Below are positions 22,408 to 34,572 of a stretch of 64,000 nt of DNA, one piece after another (position 1 is the first letter of the stretch; each line of letters opens with the position of its first letter). A model generated the notes under the pieces. That model searched no databases, was not told the origin of the DNA, and was given only the letters and a program-made list of their open reading frames with translations. This DNA comes from Chrysopilus asiliformis. Lineage: Eukaryota; Arthropoda; Insecta; Diptera; Rhagionidae. The stretch covers positions 72,617,445 to 72,681,444 of the forward strand of contig OZ035960.1 of assembly GCA_964034945.1 (NCBI GenBank). The letters run 5' to 3'. The position numbers were made by a program, and so were the translations under genes.

Positions 22408-22698
22408 ACACAATTTACAGTTTTTCAAAAAAAAATATCTAGAAACAATAATTAATATATAACAATAAACATACGCATAGTTATTATTATATATTATTAA
22501 TACCAATTTATACTACTGTTAGCTATTAATCTAGAAACGAACGTAAAATGAGTAAGAATTCAGTTGTTTAGTGATAGATGTGTCACTGATTTGTTAAAGG
22601 AAAATAGAATTGAATGGAATTTAAATGGTCTACTAGTATAGCATTTCCTATAAGCTTATATAAATATAAATAATTACAATGATGAAAACATTTGTAAT

Positions 22699-22980
22699 AA
22701 AAAGATTTCTATACAAATTATAATTAACTAGGAATTAATAATTGAAAATAATAAATATTCATTTCAACAAAAAAAAAACAATATTAAAGTAAAATAAAAA
22801 GATTTCTATACAAATTATAAATAACTAGGAATTAATAATTGAAAATAATAAATATTCATTTCAAAAAAAAAAATATTAAAGTAAAATAAAAAGATTTTTA
22901 TACAAAATATAAATAACTAAGAATTAATAATTGAAAATAATAAAAGTATAAATATTCATTTCAACAAAAAAAAAAAAAAC
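22699..22980. repeat. AT-rich tandem repeat, about 3 units of 92-97 bp
   Basis: The phrase aaagattt(c/t)tatacaaa recurs at 22701, 22798 and 22890. Each copy is followed by taactaggaattaataattg-like and aatattcatttcaa sequence. No coding capacity. Confidence 0.85.
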
Positions 22981-23135
22981 AAACTTCATTTCAACCAGGT
23001 TGACGGGTATTTAATTAGATCTTGTCGCCATTGCACGTGGACATTGGCAATTAAAACAGTTTTTTTTATCATAAATTCCAACTGAACACAACACATGAGG
23101 TATCCGGGGTCGTTAGCGCCAACCATGGTTCAGCA

Positions 23136-23168
23136 GGGAGGGGTTCCGCCGGGGGGATGGGATGGGGG
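23136..23168 (+). other. Potential G-quadruplex tract near the 3' LTR
   Basis: Five G runs (3, 4, 6, 3 and 5 Gs) lie within 33 nt, two of them separated by only AT. G-rich tracts near the 3' LTR are known in some LTR retrotransposons. Here only the sequence potential is seen. Confidence 0.6.
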
Positions 23169-23453
23169 AGTGCGTAAAGTGCGCCAGCCCCCGCGAAGCA
23201 TCCACAAAGTTTTTCCATGGCATTCTATATAATATAGAAACAAAAAATAAATATAAAATATTTTTCATGCGGCGAGTGCTTCTTGCTACGTCGAGAACCA
23301 AAGGGTTCAGCCATCAATAAAGATAGGCGTTTGAATGACCAATGGAACTACAAAGAGGATCAGAGTGCGGAAAAAAAAAAGTTTTTTTGGTGGCGACACT
23401 TCATTTTATCCCCTCCCTTCGCCCGGTGGTGCGTCTTCTGCGAAGACTTGTCT

Positions 23454-23465
23454 GGAGGGGGGAGG
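23454..23465 (+). promoter_or_regulatory. Polypurine tract (plus-strand primer), copy A
   Basis: GGAGGGGGGAGG ends 2 nt before the 3' LTR start (TGTGATGG at 23468), the standard position for a polypurine tract. It fixes the element's orientation as plus. Confidence 0.88.
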
Positions 23466-23467
23466 CA

Positions 23468-23899
23468 TGTGATGGCCAACGAAAAGACCATCACATTCCT
23501 TTCCCACGACTGGCTGATTCAATCGCGATACAAAACGTCTCAAATTGCAGTAGACGTGATGTGACGCGATTGAGTCAGCATAAAGCGAGTAAACAACCAC
23601 TTCATCTGACAAGTGCATGAGTTCGGTCGCGACGCCTAAACAGTTCTAATTACAGAACTGATTAGAACGACGCGACCGACTCAGCATTTTTGTGGTATGA
23701 CGGAGTTCAGTCGTAATTGTGGTATGACGGCGTTCGCAAGAGCAAAGTTAACTAATAAATATGTTTTTTTTTCTATTTGAAACGATCAAACTAGTGTAAT
23801 AATTCGTTTTTTTAAATAAAAAGTTAAATTCAATTGTGTTGTTTTACTGTTACAAAAGTGCTCCCGATCCAATTCAAAACAAAAACTCGGACCACAACA
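23468..23899 (+). repeat. 3' LTR of copy A (432 bp)
   Basis: Same termini as the 5' LTR but lacking 88 bp around the tcgtaattgtggtatg repeats, plus two base differences in the hairpin loop. It ends CCACAACA at 23899 and is followed immediately by CAGAC of the satellite. Confidence 0.93.
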
Positions 23900-26800
23900 C
23901 AGACTGACAGACTGACAGACTGACAGACTGACAGACTGACAGACTGACAGACTGACAGACTGACAGACTGACAGACTGACAGACTGACAGACTGACAGAC
24001 TGACAGACTGACAGACTGACAGACTGACAGACTGACAGACTGACAGACTGACAGACTGACAGACTGACAGACTGACAGACTGACAGACTGACAGACTGAC
24101 AGACTGACAGACTGACAGACTGACAGACTGACAGACTGACAGACTGACAGACTGACAGACTGACAGACTGACAGACTGACAGACTGACAGACTGACAGAC
24201 TGACAGACTGACAGACTGACAGACTGACAGACTGACAGACTGACAGACTGACAGACTGACAGACTGACAGACTGACAGACTGACAGACTGACAGACTGAC
24301 AGACTGACAGACTGACAGACTGACAGACTGACAGACTGACAGACTGACAGACTGACAGACTGACAGACTGACAGACTGACAGACTGACAGACTGACAGAC
24401 TGACAGACTGACAGACTGACAGACTGACAGACTGACAGACTGACAGACTGACAGACTGACAGACTGACAGACTGACAGACTGACAGACTGACAGACTGAC
24501 AGACTGACAGACTGACAGACTGACAGACTGACAGACTGACAGACTGACAGACTGACAGACTGACAGACTGACAGACTGACAGACTGACAGACTGACAGAC
24601 TGACAGACTGACAGACTGACAGACTGACAGACTGACAGACTGACAGACTGACAGACTGACAGACTGACAGACTGACAGACTGACAGACTGACAGACTGAC
24701 AGACTGACAGACTGACAGACTGACAGACTGACAGACTGACAGACTGACAGACTGACAGACTGACAGACTGACAGACTGACAGACTGACAGACTGACAGAC
24801 TGACAGACTGACAGACTGACAGACTGACAGACTGACAGACTGACAGACTGACAGACTGACAGACTGACAGACTGACAGACTGACAGACTGACAGACTGAC
24901 AGACTGACAGACTGACAGACTGACAGACTGACAGACTGACAGACTGACAGACTGACAGACTGACAGACTGACAGACTGACAGACTGACAGACTGACAGAC
25001 TGACAGACTGACAGACTGACAGACTGACAGACTGACAGACTGACAGACTGACAGACTGACAGACTGACAGACTGACAGACTGACAGACTGACAGACTGAC
25101 AGACTGACAGACTGACAGACTGACAGACTGACAGACTGACAGACTGACAGACTGACAGACTGACAGACTGACAGACTGACAGACTGACAGACTGACAGAC
25201 TGACAGACTGACAGACTGACAGACTGACAGACTGACAGACTGACAGACTGACAGACTGACAGACTGACAGACTGACAGACTGACAGACTGACAGACTGAC
25301 AGACTGACAGACTGACAGACTGACAGACTTACAGACTGACAGACTGACAGACTGACAGACTGACAGACTGACAGACTGACAGACTGACAGACTGACAGAC
25401 TGACAGACTGACAGACTGACAGACTGACAGACTGACAGACTGACAGACTGACAGACTGACAGACTGACAGACTGACAGACTGACAGACTGACAGACTGAC
25501 AGACTGACAGACTGACAGACTGACAGACTGACAGACTGACAGACTGACAGACTGACAGACTGACAGACTGACAGACTGACAGACTGACAGACTGACAGAC
25601 TGACAGACTGACAGACTGACAGACTGACAGACTGACAGACTGACAGACTGACAGACTGACAGACTGACAGACTGACAGACTGACAGACTGACAGACTGAC
25701 AGACTGACAGACTGACAGACTGACAGACTGACAGACTGACAGACTGACAGACTGACAGACTGACAGACTGACAGACTGACAGACTGACAGACTGACAGAC
25801 TGACAGACTGACAGACTGACAGACTGACAGACTGACAGACTGACAGACTGACAGACTGACAGACTGACAGACTGACAGACTGACAGACTGACAGACTGAC
25901 AGACTGACAGACTGACAGACTGACAGACTGACAGACTGACAGACTGACAGACTGACAGACTGACAGACTGACAGACTGACAGACTGACAGACTGACAGAC
26001 TGACAGACTGACAGACTGACAGACTGACAGACTGACAGACTGACAGACTGACAGACTGACAGACTGACAGACTGACAGACTGACAGACTGACAGACTGAC
26101 AGACTGACAGACTGACAGACTGACAGACTGACAGACTGACAGACTGACAGACTGACAGACTGACAGACTGACAGACTGACAGACTGACAGACTGACAGAC
26201 TGACAGACTGACAGACTGACAGACTGACAGACTGACAGACTGACAGACTGACAGACTGACAGACTGACAGACTGACAGACTGACAGACTGACAGACTGAC
26301 AGACTGACAGACTGACAGACTGACAGACTGACAGACTGACAGACTGACAGACTGACAGACTGACAGACTGACAGACTGACAGACTGACAGACTGACAGAC
26401 TGACAGACTGACAGACTGACAGACTGACAGACTGACAGACTGACAGACTGACAGACTGACAGACTGACAGACTGACAGACTGACAGACTGACAGACTGAC
26501 AGACTGACAGACTGACAGACTGACAGACTGACAGACTGACAGACTGACAGACTGACAGACTGACAGACTGACAGACTGACAGACTGACAGACTGACAGAC
26601 TGACAGACTGACAGACTGACAGACTGACAGACTGACAGACTGACAGACTGACAGACTGACAGACTGACAGACTGACAGACTGACAGACTGACAGACTGAC
26701 AGACTGACAGACTGACAGACTGACAGACTGACAGACTGACAGACTGACAGACTGACAGACTGACAGACTGACAGACTGACAGACTGACAGACTGACAGAC

Positions 26801-27016
26801 TGACAGACTGACAGACTGACAGACTGACAGACTGACAGACTGACAGACTGACAGACTGACAGACTGACAGACTGACAGACTGACAGACTGACAGACTGAC
26901 AGACTGACAGACTGACAGACTGACAGACTGACAGACTGACAGACTGACAGACTGACAGACTGACAGACTGACAGACTGACAGACTGACAGACTGACAGAC
27001 TGACAGACTGACAGAC
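23900..27016. repeat. Satellite array 2, CAGACTGA
   Basis: 3117 bp of essentially perfect 8-bp repeats with a single visible substitution (G to T at 25330). It separates the two LARD copies and is far more uniform than array 1. Confidence 0.99.
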
Positions 27017-27536
27017 TGTGATGGCCAACGAAAAGACCATCACATTCCTTTCCCACGACTGGCTGATTCAATCGCGATACAAAACGTCTCAAATTGCAGT
27101 AGACGTGATGTGACGCGATTGAGTCAGCATAAAGCGAGTAAACAACCACTTCATCTGACAAGTGCATGAGTTCGGTCGCGACGCCTAAACAGTTCTAAAT
27201 ACAGAACTGATAAGAACGACGCGACCGACTCAGCATTTTTTCGAAGCGTTGGTTGCTGCTGGCGACTACGGCCGGTTGAGTGGAGTTTTTCAGTCATAAT
27301 TGTGGTATGACGGAGTTCAGTCGTAATTGTGGTATGACGGAGTTCAGTCGTAATTGTGGTATGACGGCGTTCGCAAGAGCAAAGTTAACTAATAAATATG
27401 TTTTTTTTTCTATTTGAAACGATCAAACTAGTGTAATAATTCGTTTTTTTAAATAAAAAGTTAAATTCAATTGTGTTGTTTTACTGTTACAAAAGTGCTC
27501 CCGATCCAATTCAAAACAAAAACTCGGACCACAACA
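27017..27536 (+). repeat. 5' LTR of copy B (520 bp)
   Basis: Same sequence as 16325-16844, including the tandem tcgtaattgtggtatg phrases and the 64-nt hairpin. The triplicated primer-site-like leader follows at 27539. Confidence 0.92.
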
Positions 27537-29934
27537 TTTGGCGCAGCCGGAAAAGCCGCTGCCGCCAATTGGCGCAGCCGAAAAAGGGGCTGCCGCCATT
27601 TGGCGCAGCCGGAAAAGGGGCTGCCGACATTTGGCAGCCGGCCAAAAAGGCCAAAAAGAGAGTGAAAAAAAATAGTGAAAACGTAAAAAACAAAAAAAAA
27701 GTGAGTGAAAAGTGTAAGAGTGTGAGAACAAAAAGTGTAAGAACAACTTGTAGCCGAATCGGGAAGAACAGCGAGGGAGAAAATAGCAAAGTAAACGGTA
27801 AGTACAAACAATATGTTACTTATAAATGACTTCTTTTTGTAACCTTCTGTTGTTCGCTTCGATCACATTTCGAATCGAATTCGTTCTTAAATCAATTTAA
27901 ACATATTTGCTCGACTCTCCTTCCTTCCCATAAATTAAAAACTCAACAAAACACCTCGAATTAATCGCTTCAGGAATAATCAAGTACTTTAAATATGACC
28001 TCGACTGTAATCGATCAAGAACTTGCCTAACGCCAGGCTTTTAGCGAAGACGCAAACATTATCTAGATATTTTCCATGATTGCATAAATCAAGGCGTGCG
28101 ATTTCATTAACGCCTATTCTATATTTTTTTGTGTGGAACGTTTTTTTTTGTGTGGCAAATCAATTTAAATTTAATCCATCAAGCTTGTTGACATATTTAT
28201 CTGTTTCGGAAAAACGAATGAATTGGAAATGAAGAATTTTTGACAATAGTTACAAAATTTAACGAAGATAGCGTCGAATTCTAAGAATTTAAATATTTTG
28301 TTTTTAAAATTATTCAGTGATTTGAACTCTATATTTTTTTTGTGGAACGTGAATTTGAAGTTCTGAGGTTCATTGAGAAATCTGACGATTTATGTATAAC
28401 GTAACAGTTATTTTGAATTATTTAGCGTTTCCGGTTTTTCCGATTTCTTTGAGTAAGTCATAAAGCCGTCATGTAAAGATTTCGCAAACATTGATTTCGG
28501 AACACAAAAGGATCAGCAACTAGACAGTTACCAATGCTGACCAATAAGTTCGCATCGCAAGTTATTTCGGCTACAAAGAACAAACTACTTGACGATTTAA
28601 ATTCGCGCAATCTCAAGTTATTGCTCAATGTACAATCGTAACAAGGATCTCCAGTAATAATGATACAAAACAATATGATGAATTAATTTTGATGAATAAT
28701 CAAAAAGTTTAAGATTTTTTTTTAAGACTGAAAAGGGATTGGTGTTAGAAAAAAATAAATACAAAATTTAATTTGCAATACCACGAACGACGAGATATGC
28801 CTTTTCAAATATCTGGTGTATATTTTTTCCTGCATCTGCAAATTGCAACTCACGAAATCCTATTTAATCTGTATAAAAAAAAAAATGCTTTTAAAAAAAA
28901 AATAATATACATACAATATAATATCATATATTTACATGAATTCTTGAAGAATTTGATTACTTCATTTGGTTCGAAAGTTTTTCTTAATTCGTCCCTCGCA
29001 ATTCCTTCATTTTTTATGAAATTTACTAACAAATAATTAAAATTATCGAAAAACCGAAGAACTTGGAAACATAAATGACAATTACAAAAAGGTTGCGTCA
29101 CAGATTGTTTTTTTTTAAGATATTAAGCAAATTGTGTTGGTTTTACTCCTTTTAGGATTGAAATTTAATATAAAAAACATTAAACGGCAACATATAATAC
29201 CAGAAATTTGAAATCTAATAAAAAAAAAAGTATTGGAATATTTGTAATAATTCGCATTTATTAAATTCTAATCCAAATTGTATTGGAATTTTGTCTAATA
29301 GAATTTTTGGATTGAAAAGTACTCCAGGATTTTTTGCCGTGTACGGTATAGAATCCCATGTTATATTATGTTAATAGTTTTATTATTTGTGTTTTTTTTC
29401 CCCTTCGCTTTCACTTTATCGATATTTTCCTTCGCTATTCTGGAAGGATTTCGTCTTGCATCAAATATTACGTTTAATTTAAATTACTAAATCTTAAAAT
29501 ATTTAAAAGTTTTTTTTTGAAATTCGAGTGTTAACCGAACCCACAACATTTTTCAATGATAGGTGGTTTCTGCGAACAAGTGGGCCTTATTGTGCACACA
29601 AAAACCATATACTAAGGTGTGCTACCACCACAGGCCTATGCCTGAACCAGAAAAAAATAATAAAAACTGAAAAATCCAGAATTTTAAACAGGAAAAACAG
29701 TCGAAACTTAAAATAAAAAAATGGAATCTATCGCACTCGCGTTGTCCTGTGTTGGAGGCCACAAAACGGCTTTGACCGTCTCCACCCCGGAAAAGAGGAG
29801 GGACACTGTGCATCGATAAAATTATCAGAAATCTACCACAATTTTAACAACGCTCAATTTTGTTGTTTTTTTTAAATGGTTGTGGCCATCGATGAAGTTG
29901 AATAAAATTAAATAAAATTAATTGCCGCATATCT

Positions 29935-30527
29935 GCCTCTGAGACCTCCGTAATGTCCGAGGTACAAGCAGCCCCTGAAGTCTCTGCCCCTGATACCCCT
30001 GTCTCAGCCCCTGTATCTGCCTCTGAGACCTCCGTAATGTCCGAGGTACAAGCAGCCCCTGAAGTCTCTGCCCCTGATACCCCTGTCTCAGCCCCTGTAT
30101 CTGCCTCTGAGACCTCCGTAATGTCCGAGGTACAAGCAGCCCCTGAAGTCTCTGCCCCTGATACCCCTGTCTCAGCCCCTGTATCTGCCTCTGAGACCTC
30201 CGTAATGTCCGAGGTACAAGCAGCCCCTGAAGTCTCTGCCCCTGATACCCCTGTCTCAGCCCCTGTATCTGCCTCTGAGACCTCCGTAATGTCCGAGGTA
30301 CAAGCAGCCCCTGAAGTCTCTGCCCCTGATACCCCTGTCTCAGCCCCCGTCTCTGCCCCTGATACCCCTGTCTCAGCCCCTGATACCCCTGTCTCAGCCC
30401 CTGATACCCCTGTCTCAGCCTCTGTCTCTGCCCCTGATACCCCTGTCTCAGCCCCTGTATCTGCCTCTGAGACCTCCGTAATGTCCGAGGTACAAGCAGC
30501 CCCTGAAGTCTCTGCCCCCGATACCAA
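29935..30527. repeat. 84-bp minisatellite in copy B
   Basis: Same number and order of 84-bp and 21-bp units as in copy A. Hypervariable minisatellites normally change unit number quickly, so the identity argues that the duplication is recent. Confidence 0.93.
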
Positions 30528-30561
30528 GCAGAATAAAACAAAAACCTTAACCAGTGTATAA
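29953..30561 (+). CDS. Repeat-encoded Pro/Ala/Ser-rich ORF, 202 aa, copy B
   Basis: Identical in length and sequence to the frame at 19261-19869: 28-residue repeats starting MSEVQAAPEV and the same KQNKTKTLTSV tail. The same doubts apply, because the repeat keeps several frames open on both strands. Confidence 0.3.
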   Translation: MSEVQAAPEVSAPDTPVSAPVSASETSVMSEVQAAPEVSAPDTPVSAPVSASETSVMSEVQAAPEVSAPDTPVSAPVSASETSVMSEVQAAPEVSAPDTPVSAPVSASETSVMSEVQAAPEVSAPDTPVSAPVSAPDTPVSAPDTPVSAPDTPVSASVSAPDTPVSAPVSASETSVMSEVQAAPEVSAPDTKQNKTKTLTSV

Positions 30562-31281
30562 TAGTGAAAACTATTACTTACAACTAGGTTCAAACTTCAA
30601 AAAAAAAAAAAAATCGTTTGAATTAGCGCGCCACAACTTATGAATAAAAAAACGTGAATGGTTTCTACCTCATGGCTCAAGGCATTGCCTTTGCCCATGG
30701 TTTGGAGTACTTTTATTTATTGCGATTCAATAAAATCTTCCTCGAGTTTTCAAGGCACTTCTTTCACGTCTGAATAATCTTTGCAGACGATATTGCGATG
30801 TTGTTTCAAGGAATTACTTTTTCCCATATACATCAAGGGGGATATTTATCATTATCATTGTAGTTTTTTTTTATTCAAACTTTAAAAAAAAAAAGAAAAG
30901 AGTTTTCGTGAACTCTAAATTAGCGTATTAACGTTTAATAAACGGACCACAACATTTGGACCTCCCATTTCGGAGGTCTAGTTGTAAAAGCATCTGCCTG
31001 GTCACTCGATACATAAAAATTACTATTGTAAAATACTTTGTAAATACGGCTCAAAATAAAATATCTATCTATTTTTTCGTTCGAGGCCCAGAACGAGCAA
31101 TCCGAAATAGATCAGGAAAACGCATCGGAAGCGTCGTCCCAAGCTGCCTCAAACAAGTGAGGACGACGAAGACCCTTGTTCGTCAAAATGACCCCTCATT
31201 TTAATTCTCTCCGTTGAATGGCTTTCATATTTCTCCTTAAAACTTCTGTTTAAAATGGTTTACTGAGCAATTTACCTTTTC

Positions 31282-32133
31282 TTTTGAAATCCTTTTCCTC
31301 GAGTTTAAAAGCCGATTTTAAAAAAAAAGTTCCTAAATCCAACTGTCCTGAAAGTCTTTCGGAAATCTCAAGTAAGTTTTCGGGAAATTCGGAAATGTCT
31401 GACCAAAATGAACACCACATGCCTCGTGCAATTGGTTTAAGAAAAAAAAACCCTGGATTGAAATTATAAAGTCTGTTATAGTTTTGCCTTCCTTGCCATT
31501 AAAATTAGCCGCTAGAAATCCTTTTCCTCGATCCTGAAAGTCTTTCGGAAATCTCATGTAAGTTTTCGGGAAATTCGGAAATGTCTGACCAAAATGAACA
31601 CCACATGCCTCGTGCAATTGGTTTAAGAAAAAAAAACCCTGGATTGAAATTATAAAGTCTTCCTCAAATCTAAGACTATGTTATAGTTTTGCCTTCCTTG
31701 CCATTAAAATTAGCCGCTAGAAATCCTTTTCCTCGATCCTGAAAGTCTTTCGGAAATCTCATGTAAGTTTTCGGGAAATTCGGAAATGTCTGACCAAAAT
31801 GAACACCACATGCCTCGTGCAATTGGTTTAAGAAAAAAAAACCCTGGATTGAAATTATAAAGTCTTCCTCAAATCTAAGACTATGTTATAGTTTTGCCTT
31901 CCTTGCCATTAAAATTAGCCGCTAGAAATCCTTTTCCTCGATCCTGAAAGTCTTTCGGAAATCTCATGTAAGTTTTCGGGAAATTCGGAAATGTCTGACC
32001 AAAATGAACACCACATGCCTCGTGCAATTGGTTTAAAAAAAAAGAAAACCTGGATTGAAAATATAAAGTTTTCTTCAAATCTAAGACTATGTTATAGTTT
32101 TGCCTTCCTTACCATTAAAACTAGCCACTTGTT
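31282..32133. repeat. 205-bp tandem repeat, copy B, first unit deleted by 19 bp
   Basis: Unit starts lie at 31346, 31532, 31737 and 31942. The first spacing is 186 rather than 205 bp. The missing 19 bases (tcctcaaatctaagactat in copy A) lie between gtct and gttatag. This is the one reliable marker that distinguishes the copies. Confidence 0.92.
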
Positions 32134-32869
32134 CTATTGATGATTCTTGACATACCACGCGTATGGACGGCCTTCATAATCCTTCGGTGATTGGTCGAGA
32201 AGATCCTTTATCCTAACTGATAACGATATTCACAAACATGTTGTCGAGGTTTTGCTAATGTTTCAAAATTGTGCAATCACATACTGATTGATATTTTTTT
32301 TCTCCAAAAGGAATGTTTTGTTATGAATTCGGAAATGTCAAAAAAAAAAAACACCACATGCAGATAATTTTCATATTTTTCCATTATTCCTTCATTATTT
32401 TTATTCTTTATATTCATTGTATTCTCATACCGGTGGCGCCAATATGAGAATACTATGAGAATATTTTCTTATAATTTCACACTTATCAAACTTAACCGTA
32501 CGATTTTTTTTCATAAGTGTATTTTTAATTTACCTTAATAAAATTCTTAATTATATGCACCAGTCTAACCAAACTTTCCAAGCAATTTCTTTCGCAGACA
32601 ACGGACGACAAGAAATCCTACAACACTATATTGCCAGACGCTATACTTCGAACAACAAGCAGTATATATACAAAAAAAAAAAATTTTTTTTTTCAACATA
32701 TCGAACACCACTAATATGTGCTTTGTTTCGGTAGGTGGGACGCCCGTACGTTGCATCGGCATCATGAGAGCGGCCTTCGCCAGCGTGGAAGAGCGCCGAA
32801 TTCCCTTCACACTACAAGATATCAGTCGTCCGCAAAACGTCAACTTAAGCCCAATTAACACCGACAGTA

Positions 32870-33080
32870 CCTGGTGATCAAAATTTGCCGGGATGGCCTC
32901 CAAAGGACCACATCGAGATATTTTTCACCATTGGCAACTACTATGCGGACAAGGACATACTCCGTTCCCGGGAGATCTCACTATGTCCGTGCTCAAAAAG
33001 AATGATGATGGATGGTGGGAGAGTGTCAGAGACGACGTTACCGACTATTTCCTGGTAAGGACGTTGAACCATGCTTTTAG
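32870..33080 (+). pseudogene. Abi: Captured Abi SH3 fragment, copy B
   Basis: Same sequence as 22197-22407, including the same frame changes between the YYADKD, KNDDGWW and LFPG segments. The damage therefore predates the duplication of the element. The 59-codon frame upstream is repeated at 32555-32734. Confidence 0.7.
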
Positions 33081-34126
33081 ACACAATTTACAGTTTTTCA
33101 AAAAAAAATATCTAGAAACAATAATTAATATATAACAATAAACATACGCATAGTTATTATTATATATTATTAATACCAATTTATACTACTGTTAGCTATT
33201 AATCTAGAAACGAACGTAAAATGAGTAAGAATTCAGTTGTTTAGTGATAGATGTGTCACTGATTTGTTAAAGGAAAATAGAATTGAATGGAATTTAAATG
33301 GTCTACTAGTATAGCATTTCCTATAAGCTTATATAAATATAAATAATTACAATGATGAAAACATTTGTAATAAAAAGATTTCTATACAAATTATAATTAA
33401 CTAGGAATTAATAATTGAAAATAATAAATATTCATTTCAACAAAAAAAAAACAATATTAAAGTAAAATAAAAAGATTTCTATACAAATTATAAATAACTA
33501 GGAATTAATAATTGAAAATAATAAATATTCATTTCAAAAAAAAAAATATTAAAGTAAAATAAAAAGATTTTTATACAAAATATAAATAACTAAGAATTAA
33601 TAATTGAAAATAATAAAAGTATAAATATTCATTTCAACAAAAAAAAAAAAAACAAACTTCATTTCAACCAGGTTGACGGGTATTTAATTAGATCTTGTCG
33701 CCATTGCACGTGGACATTGGCAATTAAAACAGTTTTTTTTATCATAAATTCCAACTGAACACAACACATGAGGTATCCGGGGTCGTTAGCGCCAACCATG
33801 GTTCAGCAGGGAGGGGTTCCGCCGGGGGGATGGGATGGGGGAGTGCGTAAAGTGCGCCAGCCCCCGCGAAGCATCCACAAAGTTTTTCCATGGCATTCTA
33901 TATAATATAGAAACAAAAAATAAATATAAAATATTTTTCATGCGGCGAGTGCTTCTTGCTACGTCGAGAACCAAAGGGTTCAGCCATCAATAAAGATAGG
34001 CGTTTGAATGACCAATGGAACTACAAAGAGGATCAGAGTGCGGAAAAAAAAAAGTTTTTTTGGTGGCGACACTTCATTTTATCCCCTCCCTTCGCCCGGT
34101 GGTGCGTCTTCTGCGAAGACTTGTCT

Positions 34127-34138
34127 GGAGGGGGGAGG
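34127..34138 (+). promoter_or_regulatory. Polypurine tract, copy B
   Basis: GGAGGGGGGAGG, 2 nt before the 3' LTR of copy B. It is part of the same duplicated block. Confidence 0.86.
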
Positions 34139-34140
34139 CA

Positions 34141-34572
34141 TGTGATGGCCAACGAAAAGACCATCACATTCCTTTCCCACGACTGGCTGATTCAATCGCG
34201 ATACAAAACGTCTCAAATTGCAGTAGACGTGATGTGACGCGATTGAGTCAGCATAAAGCGAGTAAACAACCACTTCATCTGACAAGTGCATGAGTTCGGT
34301 CGCGACGCCTAAACAGTTCTAATTACAGAACTGATTAGAACGACGCGACCGACTCAGCATTTTTGTGGTATGACGGAGTTCAGTCGTAATTGTGGTATGA
34401 CGGCGTTCGCAAGAGCAAAGTTAACTAATAAATATGTTTTTTTTTCTATTTGAAACGATCAAACTAGTGTAATAATTCGTTTTTTTAAATAAAAAGTTAA
34501 ATTCAATTGTGTTGTTTTACTGTTACAAAAGTGCTCCCGATCCAATTCAAAACAAAAACTCGGACCACAACA
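34141..34572 (+). repeat. 3' LTR of copy B (432 bp)
   Basis: Same short form as 23468-23899. It ends CCACAACA and is followed by CAGAC of array 3. Confidence 0.92.

Larger units (their letters stand above)
16325..23899 (+). mobile_element. Non-autonomous LTR retrotransposon (LARD-like), copy A
   Basis: A 7575-bp element inserted in the satellite. It starts TGTGATGG and ends CCACAACA (TG...CA), with LTRs at 16325-16844 and 23468-23899. A primer-site-like sequence lies 2 nt after the 5' LTR and a polypurine tract lies just before the 3' LTR. The satellite unit CAGAC flanks both sides (16320-16324 and 23900-23904), consistent with a 5-bp TSD. The 6.6-kb interior has no gag, protease, reverse transcriptase or integrase frame. 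Large non-coding interiors of this size define LARD-type elements, which are mobilised in trans. The superfamily (BEL/Pao or Ty3/gypsy) is undetermined. Confidence 0.9.
27017..34572 (+). mobile_element. Non-autonomous LTR retrotransposon (LARD-like), copy B
   Basis: 7556 bp, collinear with copy A at an offset of 10692 bp up to 31474 and 10673 bp after it. The only difference I can find is a 19-bp deletion at about 31474, in the first 205-bp unit. It has the same 520/432-bp LTR pair, the same loop substitutions, the same leader, minisatellite and Abi fragment, and the same CAGAC flanks (27012-27016 and 34573-34577). Because fresh retrotransposition would make the two LTRs identical, the shared LTR differences show copy B is a DNA duplication of copy A, or the reverse. 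Confidence 0.9.

Noticed and set aside
23113..23620. Overlapping ORFs of 60-93 codons at the 3' end of the LARD
   Set aside because: They cross the G-rich tract, polypurine tract and LTR, which are cis-acting sequences. None resembles env or pol.
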